Shown: positions 25,975 through 34,067 of the stretch, in pieces
Layout of the letters: each line of letters opens with the position of its first letter
How positions within the stretch are numbered: position 1 is the first letter of the stretch
From: Chitinophaga pinensis
Lineage (GTDB): Bacteria > Bacteroidota > Bacteroidia > UKL13-3
DNA length: 64,000 nucleotides
NCBI GenBank assembly: GCA_945898275.1
Contig: CAMDHZ010000001.1
Coordinates: 124,001-188,000, forward strand
Reading direction: 5' to 3'
Translations under genes and position numbers: made by a program
Notes under the pieces: generated by a model
What the model was told of the DNA's origin: nothing
Seen by the model: only the letters and a program-made list of their open reading frames with translations
Database searches by the model: none

Positions 25975-27683
25975 GTTGGTTAGATTGGTTAGTGCTTATT
26001 AGCTCCTTAGTTTTTATTTCTGGCTATGGCATCTGGAAAAGTCGTGGCCAAAAGAATATCGAATCTTATCTTAAAGGAGACAACAGCATTCCTTGGTACA
26101 TGGTTGGACTTTCAATTATGGCTACTCAAGCCAGTGCCATCACTTTTCTTTCTGCGCCTGGACAAGCCTATACAGACGGAATGCGCTTTGTCCAATACTA
26201 TTTTGGCCTTCCCATTGCTATGGTGGTTTTAAGCATTTTCTTCTTGCCTATTTACCATCGGCTCAATATTTATACGGCTTATGAGTTTCTGGAGCAACGT
26301 TTCGACCAAAAAACAAGGGTATTCACTTCCATCTTATTTCTTACCCAACGCGGCTTGGCATCTGGCTTAACACTTTATGCTCCAGCACTTATTCTTTCTG
26401 CTTTATTAGGCTGGAATATTTATTATACCAATTTATTCATTGGTGCTTTTGTAATTTTATACACAGTGCTTGGCGGTTCAAAAGCGGTAAGCTATACGCA
26501 TTTGCAACAAATGACCATTATTTTTATTGGTATGTTCATCGCTGGCTACATGATTGTTCACTTGCTACCAGAAGAAGTTGGTTTTACCGATGCTATCAAA
26601 ATGGGAGGCAAACTTGGGAAAATGAATGTGATAGACCTCAACTTTGACCTTAACAATAAATACAATATTTGGAGTGGACTTATAGGTGGTTTTTTTCTGG
26701 CTTTGTCTTATTTTGGAACCGACCAATCCCAAGTTTCTAGGTATATCAGCGCCAAAGATTTAAAACAAAGTAGGATGGGTCTTTTGATGAATGGCCTCAT
26801 TAAAGTTCCCATGCAATTTTTTATATTATTGATAGGTGTATTGCTTTTTGTCTTTTATCAATTTAAACCAGCACCGCTGTTTTTTAATTCAAATGAAATT
26901 ACCAAATTAGAAAGCAGTCCGTATGCAAAAGATTGGCAACAAATTAACCAATCGCATACTGCCTTGTTCGAGCAAAAAAAACAAGCAGCTTTCGGTTTGA
27001 ACCAAGCCATTGAGGCAGGCAAGGATTCTGAAATCGAAACACAAAAGGCGGTGTTGGTTCAAACCGAAAAAGAAATGAAAGGCTTAAGAAAGCAGGCCAC
27101 CGATTTGATGAAATTAAATGACCCTAAAGCTGAAACCGACGACACCAATTACATCTTTTTAAGGTATGTAGTGGATTACTTGCCTCACGGTTTAATTGGC
27201 TTATTAATAGCTGTAATTTTTGCCGCTTCTATGCAAAGTAAATCTGCCGAGTTAAACGCTTTAGCCTCTTGCACCATGGTAGATATTTATAAGCGAAGCT
27301 TTGTTAAAAATGCCAGCGATGCACATTACTTAAAAGCCTCTAAATGGGCAACTGGTTTATGGGGCGTTTATGCCATTGGCGTAGCGATGTTTGCCAATAA
27401 ATTAGGAAGTTTAATTGAAGCCGTAAATGTATTAGGCTCCTTGTTTTATGGCACCATTCTAGGAATATTTCTGGTTGCCTTTATGTTTAAAAAGATTAAA
27501 GGTGGCAGTGCGTTTTATGCTGCCGTGCTTGCAGAAGCAATTGTATTATACTTATATTTTTTCACCAACATTAGCTTCCTTTGGTTCAACCTTTTTGGTA
27601 GTGCTTTGGTGATTATTTTTAGCTTTATCTTTTACTTTTTGCAAACCAAGTACTCACCATCCATCTCTGGCACAACAGAGTAA
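25971..27683 (+). CDS. Sodium:solute symporter (SSS family)
   Basis: The 570-residue protein has the many-helix SSS fold beginning with WLVLISSLVFISGYGIWKSR and the family segments SIMATQASAITFLSAPGQAY, SYFGTDQSQVSRYI and AASMQSKSAELNALASCTMVDIYKR. A soluble, helical, Lys/Gln/Glu-rich insertion occupies about residues 305-395 between two helices, a feature of a Bacteroidota branch of the family. The substrate is not predictable; sugars, amino acids or organic acids are possible. Two copies of the GGTTCAAACCGAAA motif in inverted orientation lie in the DNA for this insertion. The 3' end overlaps comB on the opposite strand by 52 bases. Confidence 0.88.
   Translation: MSWLDWLVLISSLVFISGYGIWKSRGQKNIESYLKGDNSIPWYMVGLSIMATQASAITFLSAPGQAYTDGMRFVQYYFGLPIAMVVLSIFFLPIYHRLNIYTAYEFLEQRFDQKTRVFTSILFLTQRGLASGLTLYAPALILSALLGWNIYYTNLFIGAFVILYTVLGGSKAVSYTHLQQMTIIFIGMFIAGYMIVHLLPEEVGFTDAIKMGGKLGKMNVIDLNFDLNNKYNIWSGLIGGFFLALSYFGTDQSQVSRYISAKDLKQSRMGLLMNGLIKVPMQFFILLIGVLLFVFYQFKPAPLFFNSNEITKLESSPYAKDWQQINQSHTALFEQKKQAAFGLNQAIEAGKDSEIETQKAVLVQTEKEMKGLRKQATDLMKLNDPKAETDDTNYIFLRYVVDYLPHGLIGLLIAVIFAASMQSKSAELNALASCTMVDIYKRSFVKNASDAHYLKASKWATGLWGVYAIGVAMFANKLGSLIEAVNVLGSLFYGTILGIFLVAFMFKKIKGGSAFYAAVLAEAIVLYLYFFTNISFLWFNLFGSALVIIFSFIFYFLQTKYSPSISGTTE
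26990..27003 (-). repeat. Dispersed motif, exact GGTTCAAACCGAAA on the minus strand
   Basis: Left arm of an inverted pair within the symporter gene; it encodes F-G-L-N. Confidence 0.85.
27056..27069 (+). repeat. Dispersed motif, exact GGTTCAAACCGAAA
   Basis: Right arm of the inverted pair; it encodes V-Q-T-E. The two copies are 52 bases apart. Confidence 0.85.
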
Positions 27684-28345
27684 ATGTTTTGTTGCAAGCA
27701 AAAACTTACATCATCGGTTTGAAGATGTAATAACTTAAACCGGTTGGCATGAGAACTTTTTCTAACCAAGGCTTCTAAATCGTTTTGATGCTGCTCAAAT
27801 AATAATAGCGCAGAAAGTGCTGCATCATCGGGCATTTCACAAGAATCCTTTAATCTATCCAAAACAGCGCCAGCAAAAAGCGTATCTTCCAAGTTGTATT
27901 TGTCTTTCCATCCCGAGCAGAGAAGCACAAGGTCTTTGCCACTTACTTGAATCTTTTGGCAAAGAGCATCTAAATTTAAGAAAGCCCCAATCAGAATACT
28001 ATGTGGATTCATTGCCTTAGCCAATTTAATTGCTTTGGTGCCATTTGTGGTGGTAAAAGCAATGTTTTTACCATTTAAAAAAGGGTTTTCATACTCAAAT
28101 GGCGAGTTGCCCATGTCAAAGCCAGGCACCTTCACAGCATTGCGTTCGGCAGCAATGATAAAATCAAATTCTTTAAACATAAGGCATTCTTCCGGTTGTG
28201 AAACCGGAAGAATTTTATTTACACCTGTATTAAATGCTACGCACATGGTGGTGGTAGCTCTCAAAATATCTATTACTACAACCACTTTATCCTTTAGGTC
28301 GTAAAGCGGCAGTAAAGCAGGTGTATGAACAACCTCTGCTTTCAT
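27632..28345 (-). CDS. comB: 2-phosphosulfolactate phosphatase-like protein (ComB family)
   Basis: ComB-type enzymes dephosphorylate 2-phosphosulfolactate in coenzyme M or sulfolactate metabolism; many bacterial homologues have no known pathway. The 237-residue protein contains VVVIDILRATTTMCVAF, ITTTNGTKA-like FTTTNGTKAIKLA and LVLLCSGWKDKYNLEDTLFAGAVLDRL, which are characteristic blocks. It shares one base with the stop of gcvT (TAATG), so translation is probably coupled. Coenzyme M is not expected in this group, so a sulfonate-related function is an inference at best. Confidence 0.85.
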   Translation of the reverse strand: MKAEVVHTPALLPLYDLKDKVVVVIDILRATTTMCVAFNTGVNKILPVSQPEECLMFKEFDFIIAAERNAVKVPGFDMGNSPFEYENPFLNGKNIAFTTTNGTKAIKLAKAMNPHSILIGAFLNLDALCQKIQVSGKDLVLLCSGWKDKYNLEDTLFAGAVLDRLKDSCEMPDDAALSALLLFEQHQNDLEALVRKSSHANRFKLLHLQTDDVSFCLQQNIYSVVPEMDGEYLVCKK

Positions 28346-29421
28346 TATAAGAAAGGAATTTTTACCACCTTAGCTTTAATCACCTTATCCCTGATTTCTA
28401 TAAAGATTTCGGAATCTACTTTGCTAAAAGCAGCACTTACATATCCCATTCCAATAGCCTTATTAAGCGAAGGCGATTGCGTTCCAGAAGTAACCTCTCC
28501 TATTATATTACCTTCTGAATCTTTAATAATATAATGTTGACGTGGGATACCACGTTCTACCATTTCAAATCCTACTAATTTTTTTGCAGCGCCATTTTCT
28601 TTGATGGCCTTATGGTATTCATGGTTAATAAATGGCTTGGTAAACTTGGTAATCCAACCTAAACCAGCTTCTATTGGAGAAGTCTCATCATTGATATCAT
28701 TGCCATATAAACAGAAACCTTTTTCCAAACGCAAGGTATCGCGTGCACCCAAGCCGCAAGGGGCAATCCCAAATTCTGCTCCAGCTTCAAAGAGGGCGTC
28801 CCAAAGTTTGCGCGCATCTTTGTTCCAAACATATAACTCAAAACCGCCTGCACCAGTATAACCTGTGTTTGAGATAATCACATCTTCGCAACCTGCAACT
28901 GTGCCGCTGGTGAAAGTGTAATATTCCATTGGGGCAAGGTTTACATCTGTAAGTTTCTGAATTACTTTTATGGCATTCGGACCTTGAACTGCGAGCAAAC
29001 TCAAATCATCACTCATGTTTATCATTTCAACACCAAACGTATTGTGTTTACTAATCCAGTTCCAATCTTTCTCAATATTGCTTGCATTCACTACTAAATA
29101 GTATTCTGTAGCACTGTAGCGGTAAACCAACAAATCATCTACTATACCACCATTTTCATTAGGAAGACAGCTATATTGAACCTTTCCATCCGTAAGTTTT
29201 GAAGCATCATTTGAAGTAACCAACTGAATTAAATCAAGGGCCTTCTCCCCTTTTAACATAAATTCGCCCATGTGGCTTACATCAAATACGCCAACACTGT
29301 TGCGCACTGCTTGATGCTCTTGAATTAAATTGTTGTAAAGCACAGGCATATTATATCCTGCAAATTCAATCATCTTGGCTCCAAGAGAAGCATGGAGGTC
29401 GTTGAGTGCTACGTATTTCAT
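28345..29421 (-). CDS. gcvT: Aminomethyltransferase (glycine cleavage T protein)
   Basis: The T protein releases ammonia from the aminomethyl group on the H protein and transfers the one-carbon unit to tetrahydrofolate. The 358-residue product starts [25 protein letters not shown], and has [35 protein letters not shown] and [20 protein letters not shown], all typical. It is followed without gap by comB. The P and H genes are not in the window; E3 of the complex is encoded by lpdA at 15495. Confidence 0.96.
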   Translation of the reverse strand: MKYVALNDLHASLGAKMIEFAGYNMPVLYNNLIQEHQAVRNSVGVFDVSHMGEFMLKGEKALDLIQLVTSNDASKLTDGKVQYSCLPNENGGIVDDLLVYRYSATEYYLVVNASNIEKDWNWISKHNTFGVEMINMSDDLSLLAVQGPNAIKVIQKLTDVNLAPMEYYTFTSGTVAGCEDVIISNTGYTGAGGFELYVWNKDARKLWDALFEAGAEFGIAPCGLGARDTLRLEKGFCLYGNDINDETSPIEAGLGWITKFTKPFINHEYHKAIKENGAAKKLVGFEMVERGIPRQHYIIKDSEGNIIGEVTSGTQSPSLNKAIGMGYVSAAFSKVDSEIFIEIRDKVIKAKVVKIPFL

Positions 29422-29469
29422 TTGTTGTGTATTTTACGGGTTCAAATTAACATAAATCTGTAGAATATT

Positions 29470-32220
29470 TTAAATCCTTCTATTGTCGAACCAATCTTTG
29501 CGTTTAGGTACTTTTAAATCTTGTAAAGTTGGCGATTTCACTTGAATGTTAAATATAAAGTATTGGGTACCAAATGCTGAAAGCGGCGCCCAGCCAAAGG
29601 TAAACTGCCAGCAATGTAAATCGCGACGAAGATCAATTCCTAGGTGAGAAATTTTATTAGTGGTAAAATCGTATCCCGAATTAAAATCAATGAACCAGTT
29701 TTTGGTTGGATTGAGTTTACCATTAAAGGAAAGCGTTTGAACAAAAGGCTTTTCATTTTCTAATAATCTAGAACTATGATTGTAATTAATGGTATAATTA
29801 AAGTTAACAGACCAATCGATTGCTGGCTCAGTAAAATTTAGTTTGGTCATTTCTTTTTTCCGGGCTTCTGCCCGTTCTTGACTTTTGCCTTTGAACATTT
29901 GTGGCGTTATTCCAGCGTTAATACCCATGTTTCCATTGGTAATTCTACCCAAAGTACCTTGCTCAGAAACATAAAACCTATTTACTCTTTGGTAAAACTT
30001 ACTACCACTTTCAGTTGTAATTACCTCGTTTACGTATGGATCAAGAGAAGCACCGCCAACTAAACTGATAGTTTTAAACAAGGTAGTACGCCAAGAAATT
30101 GGAATTACACTAAGCTTGAGCGAATCTGCAAAAATATTGTAAGCGCCACTCAACCTAATGCTTTCAAAAATCTTAATCTTTTCAATCTTCTCAGAAGTAT
30201 CCTTGCCTTTTTTCCACTTCATTTCAAGGTTATTGTCGATGCCAAAATTAATATTTCCTTGCCTACCTCTGCCTGGACTACCGTATAAAGAACCATCAAA
30301 GCGTGTATATTCTTGGGTATTTCCAGCCGTGTCTATTTGTACCCTTTGAATATAACCATAGCGTTCATTGGCAAAATCTGGGGTATAGCTAATGCTAACA
30401 TCAGGATTTATCACATGCCTGATGGCCATTAATTTACCCTTTTTAAATTGAACCATACCAAAAAAACGAGTATTTATTCCAGTTCTAAAAGAATACTGGT
30501 TGAACCTATCAAAACCACTGTTATTTTCGGTTATTACTGTTCTATTTGTGGAGTCATAGGTTTTATTGATAGTTTTTAAAACCCAAACTTCACTGTAATT
30601 TGCGCTTACAGAAAGTGTATAGTGCTTTAGTAAGTTAAAAGAGTTTTGTATGCTTGCGTTATGGTTAAACCCATTGCGCATGATGCTGTCAAAATAACTT
30701 TTGCTTGACTCCGAATCTCTTTGTTTAAAAAGTAAAGTGTCTTTGGTATTGATGATATTTTGAAACTGACCTGTATAATTTATACTCGTTTTTTCGTACC
30801 ATTTATCTGCAGTTGGTTTCCATTTGGGCTTAAACGGTTGAAATGAAGGAACCGTAAAGGTGAGATCTGGCATAGTAATACTGATATCCCGGGTGGCCAT
30901 ATTTTGGGAAGCCCTAGCCGAAGAATTCAAATTATATTTTCCTCTTCCAAAAGACTGACTATAGTTCACAGAGGAGTTTATATTGTTTTGAAAAGCTGTA
31001 TTGTTATTGTTGTTATAGGTATTAAAAGCCAAGTATTGATTACCCGCAAGATTTACATCGGCCCTAAAAGACATTCCTGGCTTTGCTCTCGAATCCAAGC
31101 CATGTGTCCAACGGATATTAAAAGTTTTAAACTTCTGAAAGTTCTTGTCCTCTGGTAATCCATTTTTATTAAAAGCATAGTTAGCAGTAAAATTTCCATT
31201 GAATTTATACCTTACAATATAATTGGTTCGAACCCCTAACTGCCAACTACCATTGGTAAATATATCTCCCATAAGGGCAAGGTCCATTTTTGAACCCAAT
31301 CCAAAATAATAACCACCTTGTCTTAAAAAGTAGCCTCTTCCCAATGCATTTCCGTATGCTGGAATGATAATTCCACTTTGTTGACCGCGCTTCAGTGGAA
31401 ATAATCCAAAAGGCAAAACCAATGGTGTCGGCATTCCACCAATAGTTAAGTTAGCAGGACCAGTAATTACCTTCTCTCCAGGAATTACTTTTAATCTCTT
31501 TGCTTTTATGCTAAAATGTGGATGGTCTAAATCGCAAGTTGTATAATAACTATCGCGGATATAAAAATTATTAAACTCATCACGCTTTACCCGCTCCCCC
31601 TTTATGAAACCATCCCCTTCTTGGGTTCTAAAGGCGCGCATCAACCCTCTTTTGGATTCATAATTAAACGTAACTTCTTCAATTTTGTATTCGTCTGCAC
31701 CTTGCTTAAAGACGGGTGTATTAGTAAGTTTTCCTGTAGAATCCTTTTCTCCTGTAGCATTAATTAGTTTCTTATCAAGATTGATAATAATCCTAGCCGA
31801 TTTCATATCATAATCTTCATAAGTAATTTGTGCGTCACTAAAAAGTGCCGCAGTTTTCACCTCAGAATCATACACAATGGAATCTTTGGCGTTGTATTTG
31901 ATTTTAGTTTTAATAGCAGATTTAGTCCTTGGAAGGTAATTGCTATCTAATGCTAATGAATCTGGAATGGAAGTATTGGCAACAATGTTTGTATCTGGAA
32001 TTGGGTAGCTGTTTGATTTATAGGACTCCCCTGCCAAACTGTTTGGATGTTTTGTGGATATAGCTGATAGATTGATTAAATTTGCCTTTGAATTGAAGGT
32101 AGACGCAAAAGTTGAAAAAACACCACCAAACATTAGCACAGCAATGAAACAAAGCCTGATGCGATTATTAAATGGAAAAGTTAACTGATATGAAAAGATT
32201 GTATTCAATATGGTGGGCAA
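29470..32220 (-). CDS. lptD: LptD/OstA-like outer-membrane LPS assembly protein
   Basis: The 916-residue product has an N-terminal hydrophobic signal (LCFIAVLMFGGVFSTFAS), then an OstA-like domain (about 115-240) with TYEDYDMKSARIIINLDKK, DEYKIEEVTFNYESKRGLM and YTTCDLDHPHFSIKAKRLKVIP, and then a beta-barrel with alternating strands starting at PLVLPFGLFPLKRGQQSGIIIPAYG. This matches the Bacteroidota LptD-like family that inserts lipopolysaccharide into the outer leaflet. The best start is uncertain: TTG at 32220 or TTG at 32208, since no ATG occurs before codon 30. Either way it overlaps the start of the divergent amidase gene. Confidence 0.82.
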   Translation of the reverse strand: MPTILNTIFSYQLTFPFNNRIRLCFIAVLMFGGVFSTFASTFNSKANLINLSAISTKHPNSLAGESYKSNSYPIPDTNIVANTSIPDSLALDSNYLPRTKSAIKTKIKYNAKDSIVYDSEVKTAALFSDAQITYEDYDMKSARIIINLDKKLINATGEKDSTGKLTNTPVFKQGADEYKIEEVTFNYESKRGLMRAFRTQEGDGFIKGERVKRDEFNNFYIRDSYYTTCDLDHPHFSIKAKRLKVIPGEKVITGPANLTIGGMPTPLVLPFGLFPLKRGQQSGIIIPAYGNALGRGYFLRQGGYYFGLGSKMDLALMGDIFTNGSWQLGVRTNYIVRYKFNGNFTANYAFNKNGLPEDKNFQKFKTFNIRWTHGLDSRAKPGMSFRADVNLAGNQYLAFNTYNNNNNTAFQNNINSSVNYSQSFGRGKYNLNSSARASQNMATRDISITMPDLTFTVPSFQPFKPKWKPTADKWYEKTSINYTGQFQNIINTKDTLLFKQRDSESSKSYFDSIMRNGFNHNASIQNSFNLLKHYTLSVSANYSEVWVLKTINKTYDSTNRTVITENNSGFDRFNQYSFRTGINTRFFGMVQFKKGKLMAIRHVINPDVSISYTPDFANERYGYIQRVQIDTAGNTQEYTRFDGSLYGSPGRGRQGNINFGIDNNLEMKWKKGKDTSEKIEKIKIFESIRLSGAYNIFADSLKLSVIPISWRTTLFKTISLVGGASLDPYVNEVITTESGSKFYQRVNRFYVSEQGTLGRITNGNMGINAGITPQMFKGKSQERAEARKKEMTKLNFTEPAIDWSVNFNYTINYNHSSRLLENEKPFVQTLSFNGKLNPTKNWFIDFNSGYDFTTNKISHLGIDLRRDLHCWQFTFGWAPLSAFGTQYFIFNIQVKSPTLQDLKVPKRKDWFDNRRI
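31225..31234. repeat. Palindromic variant GGTTCGAACC
   Basis: A perfect palindrome of the core within the lptD barrel region; it shows the symmetric form to which the other copies approximate. Confidence 0.45.
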
Positions 32221-33041
32221 AGCTAATTAAAGGAAGGCAATTTCTGAACTACGAAAAAATTGTGCCGTTTTTTCTTTTTTTTATATTGGTTTCTGCTATT
32301 CCATTAAAGCGACCAAGTGGGTTCAAAAAAACCATTTCTACAATTGTAATTGATGCCGGACACGGAGGAAATGACCCAGGTTCAATGAGCAATGGTGTCA
32401 AAGAAAAAGACATTACTCTTGCGCTTGCCCTTGCGTTCGGAAAAAAACTACAAGAACAGATACCAGATGTTAAAGTTATTTATACGCGCTCAACTGATAA
32501 ATTTATTCCGCTTTGGGAGCGTGCTACGGTGGCAAATAAAAATGCTGCAGATTTGTTTATCTCTATTCATTGCAACTCTCATTCGAATACCGCAATTACT
32601 GGCTCGGAAACTTTTGCCATGGGATTGCACAAAGCCGAAAGTAATCTTGAAGTGGCTAAAAGAGAAAACGATGTACTCCTTTTAGAAAATGATTACCAAG
32701 AGCGCTACGAAGGATTCGACCCAAATTCTCCTGAGTCTCATATCTATTTTTCTTTGTATCAGAATGCGTATATGGAGCAAAGCATTAAACTGGCTGCAAA
32801 AGTAGAGCATCAGATTTCTAAAGGAATAAATAGACCTAGCAGAGGGGTTAAGCAAGCTGGATTTGTAGTTTTGTGGAAGACAGGAATGCCAAGTATTTTG
32901 GTAGAATCTGGCTTTATTTCTAACCTAAAAGATCGTGAATACCTTAGGAGTACTGCCGGTGTTGAAGAAATGGCAGGCGCAATGGCAACAGCTGTATTGG
33001 AGTATAAAAAGTCATTCGAAACTCCCGCAACGCCCAAGTAA
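32172..33041 (+). CDS. N-acetylmuramoyl-L-alanine amidase (amidase_3)
   Basis: The enzyme cleaves the lactyl-amide bond of peptidoglycan in the periplasm. After an N-terminal membrane segment (IVPFFLFFILVSAIP, about residues 30-44) the catalytic domain starts TIVIDAGHGGNDPGS with the first zinc His. The second ligand, Glu, is in VKEKDITLAL, the third, His, in SIHCNSH, and the catalytic Glu in LVESGFISN. The start at 32172 or the ATG at 32190 are both possible; both overlap the divergent lptD. It is followed by an MCE gene, as often in this phylum. Confidence 0.9.
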   Translation: MEKLTDMKRLYSIWWAKLIKGRQFLNYEKIVPFFLFFILVSAIPLKRPSGFKKTISTIVIDAGHGGNDPGSMSNGVKEKDITLALALAFGKKLQEQIPDVKVIYTRSTDKFIPLWERATVANKNAADLFISIHCNSHSNTAITGSETFAMGLHKAESNLEVAKRENDVLLLENDYQERYEGFDPNSPESHIYFSLYQNAYMEQSIKLAAKVEHQISKGINRPSRGVKQAGFVVLWKTGMPSILVESGFISNLKDREYLRSTAGVEEMAGAMATAVLEYKKSFETPATPK

Positions 33042-33064
33042 TTAGCAAAGGTGTGTAAATTTCT

Positions 33065-33072
33065 TATTTTTG
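33065..33072 (+). promoter_or_regulatory. TAnnTTTG -7 box for the MCE gene
   Basis: TATTTTTG lies 16 bases before the TTG start codon at 33089, so the MCE gene may be transcribed independently of the amidase. Confidence 0.35.
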
Positions 33073-33088
33073 TTAAAAATTAACAGTT

Positions 33089-34054
33089 TTGAAAATCACA
33101 AGAGAAGCAAAAATTGGTTTGTTTGCAGCATTTTCACTTGCCGCATTGTACTTTGGTTATAATTTCTTGAGAGGCAAGAAATTATTTTCGCCATTGGTTA
33201 CTTATTATGTTGTTTATAATAAAATTGATGGGGTAGTAAAATCAACTCCCATCTATTTCAAAGGACTTAAAGTTGGCCAGGTTGAAAAACTTGAACTATT
33301 TAGAACAGACAGCGCCAACCAAATATTAGTTACTTTAAATATTGACAAGAAAATTCAATTAAGCAGAAGTTCAGAAGCAAGAATAGTTAGCATGGACTTG
33401 TTAGGTGGTAAAGCCATTTCTTTAATAATTCCAAGTTTGGTTGACCCAATTAAATCCAAAGACACCTTGATTGGCAGTATTGAATCCACTTTATCTGCAT
33501 CTATTTCAGAAATGATCACCCCTGTTAAAGACAAAACTGAAAGTGTATTACTTTCTTTAAATCATGTTTTAGGAGAGTTTGAAAAGGTGTTGGATCAAGG
33601 CGGAACCCAAAACCTAACCGCTTCTACAAAAGACCTTGCAATTATCATGAAAAACCTGAGTGAAATGTCTGCTACTTTAAATAGGGTTTTGAGCGCCCAA
33701 GAAGGGAATGCCGGCAAGCTTGCAGAAAATTTGGAATCTATTACTGGCAACCTAAAAAAGAGTAATCATGATATTGCAAGTTCACTCAAAAACATGAACC
33801 AGATGAGTGATTCCTTAGCAAAAGCACCTTTAAAATCTACTATTGAGCAGCTTAATCATACTGCAGAAGAATTAGCTGCTATTTCCAAAAAGCTAAACGA
33901 TGGACAAGGCACAGCTGGAAAGCTACTCAATGACGAAGAGCTTTATAACAACCTCAATAAAACTACTTTAGAACTAAACGCTTTGTTAAAAGATTTAAGA
34001 GAAAATCCAAAACGTTATATTAATGTAAGTGTTTTTGGAGGAAAGAGTAAATAA
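33089..34054 (+). CDS. MCE-family (MlaD-like) lipid-transfer protein
   Basis: The 321-residue protein starts KITREAKIGLFAAFSLAALYFGYNFLRG, an inner-membrane anchor that is standard at this family's N-terminus, which supports the TTG start at 33089. The MCE domain covers about residues 38-115, with YYVVYNKIDGVVKSTPIYFKGLKVGQVEKLEL and VSMDLLGGKAISL. A long helical region with repeated coiled-coil-like segments follows. Such proteins bind phospholipid and pass it between inner and outer membrane with an ABC transporter (MlaE and MlaF), whose genes are not visible here. Confidence 0.9.
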   Translation: MKITREAKIGLFAAFSLAALYFGYNFLRGKKLFSPLVTYYVVYNKIDGVVKSTPIYFKGLKVGQVEKLELFRTDSANQILVTLNIDKKIQLSRSSEARIVSMDLLGGKAISLIIPSLVDPIKSKDTLIGSIESTLSASISEMITPVKDKTESVLLSLNHVLGEFEKVLDQGGTQNLTASTKDLAIIMKNLSEMSATLNRVLSAQEGNAGKLAENLESITGNLKKSNHDIASSLKNMNQMSDSLAKAPLKSTIEQLNHTAEELAAISKKLNDGQGTAGKLLNDEELYNNLNKTTLELNALLKDLRENPKRYINVSVFGGKSK

Positions 34055-34067
34055 TAAACCTTGAGAA

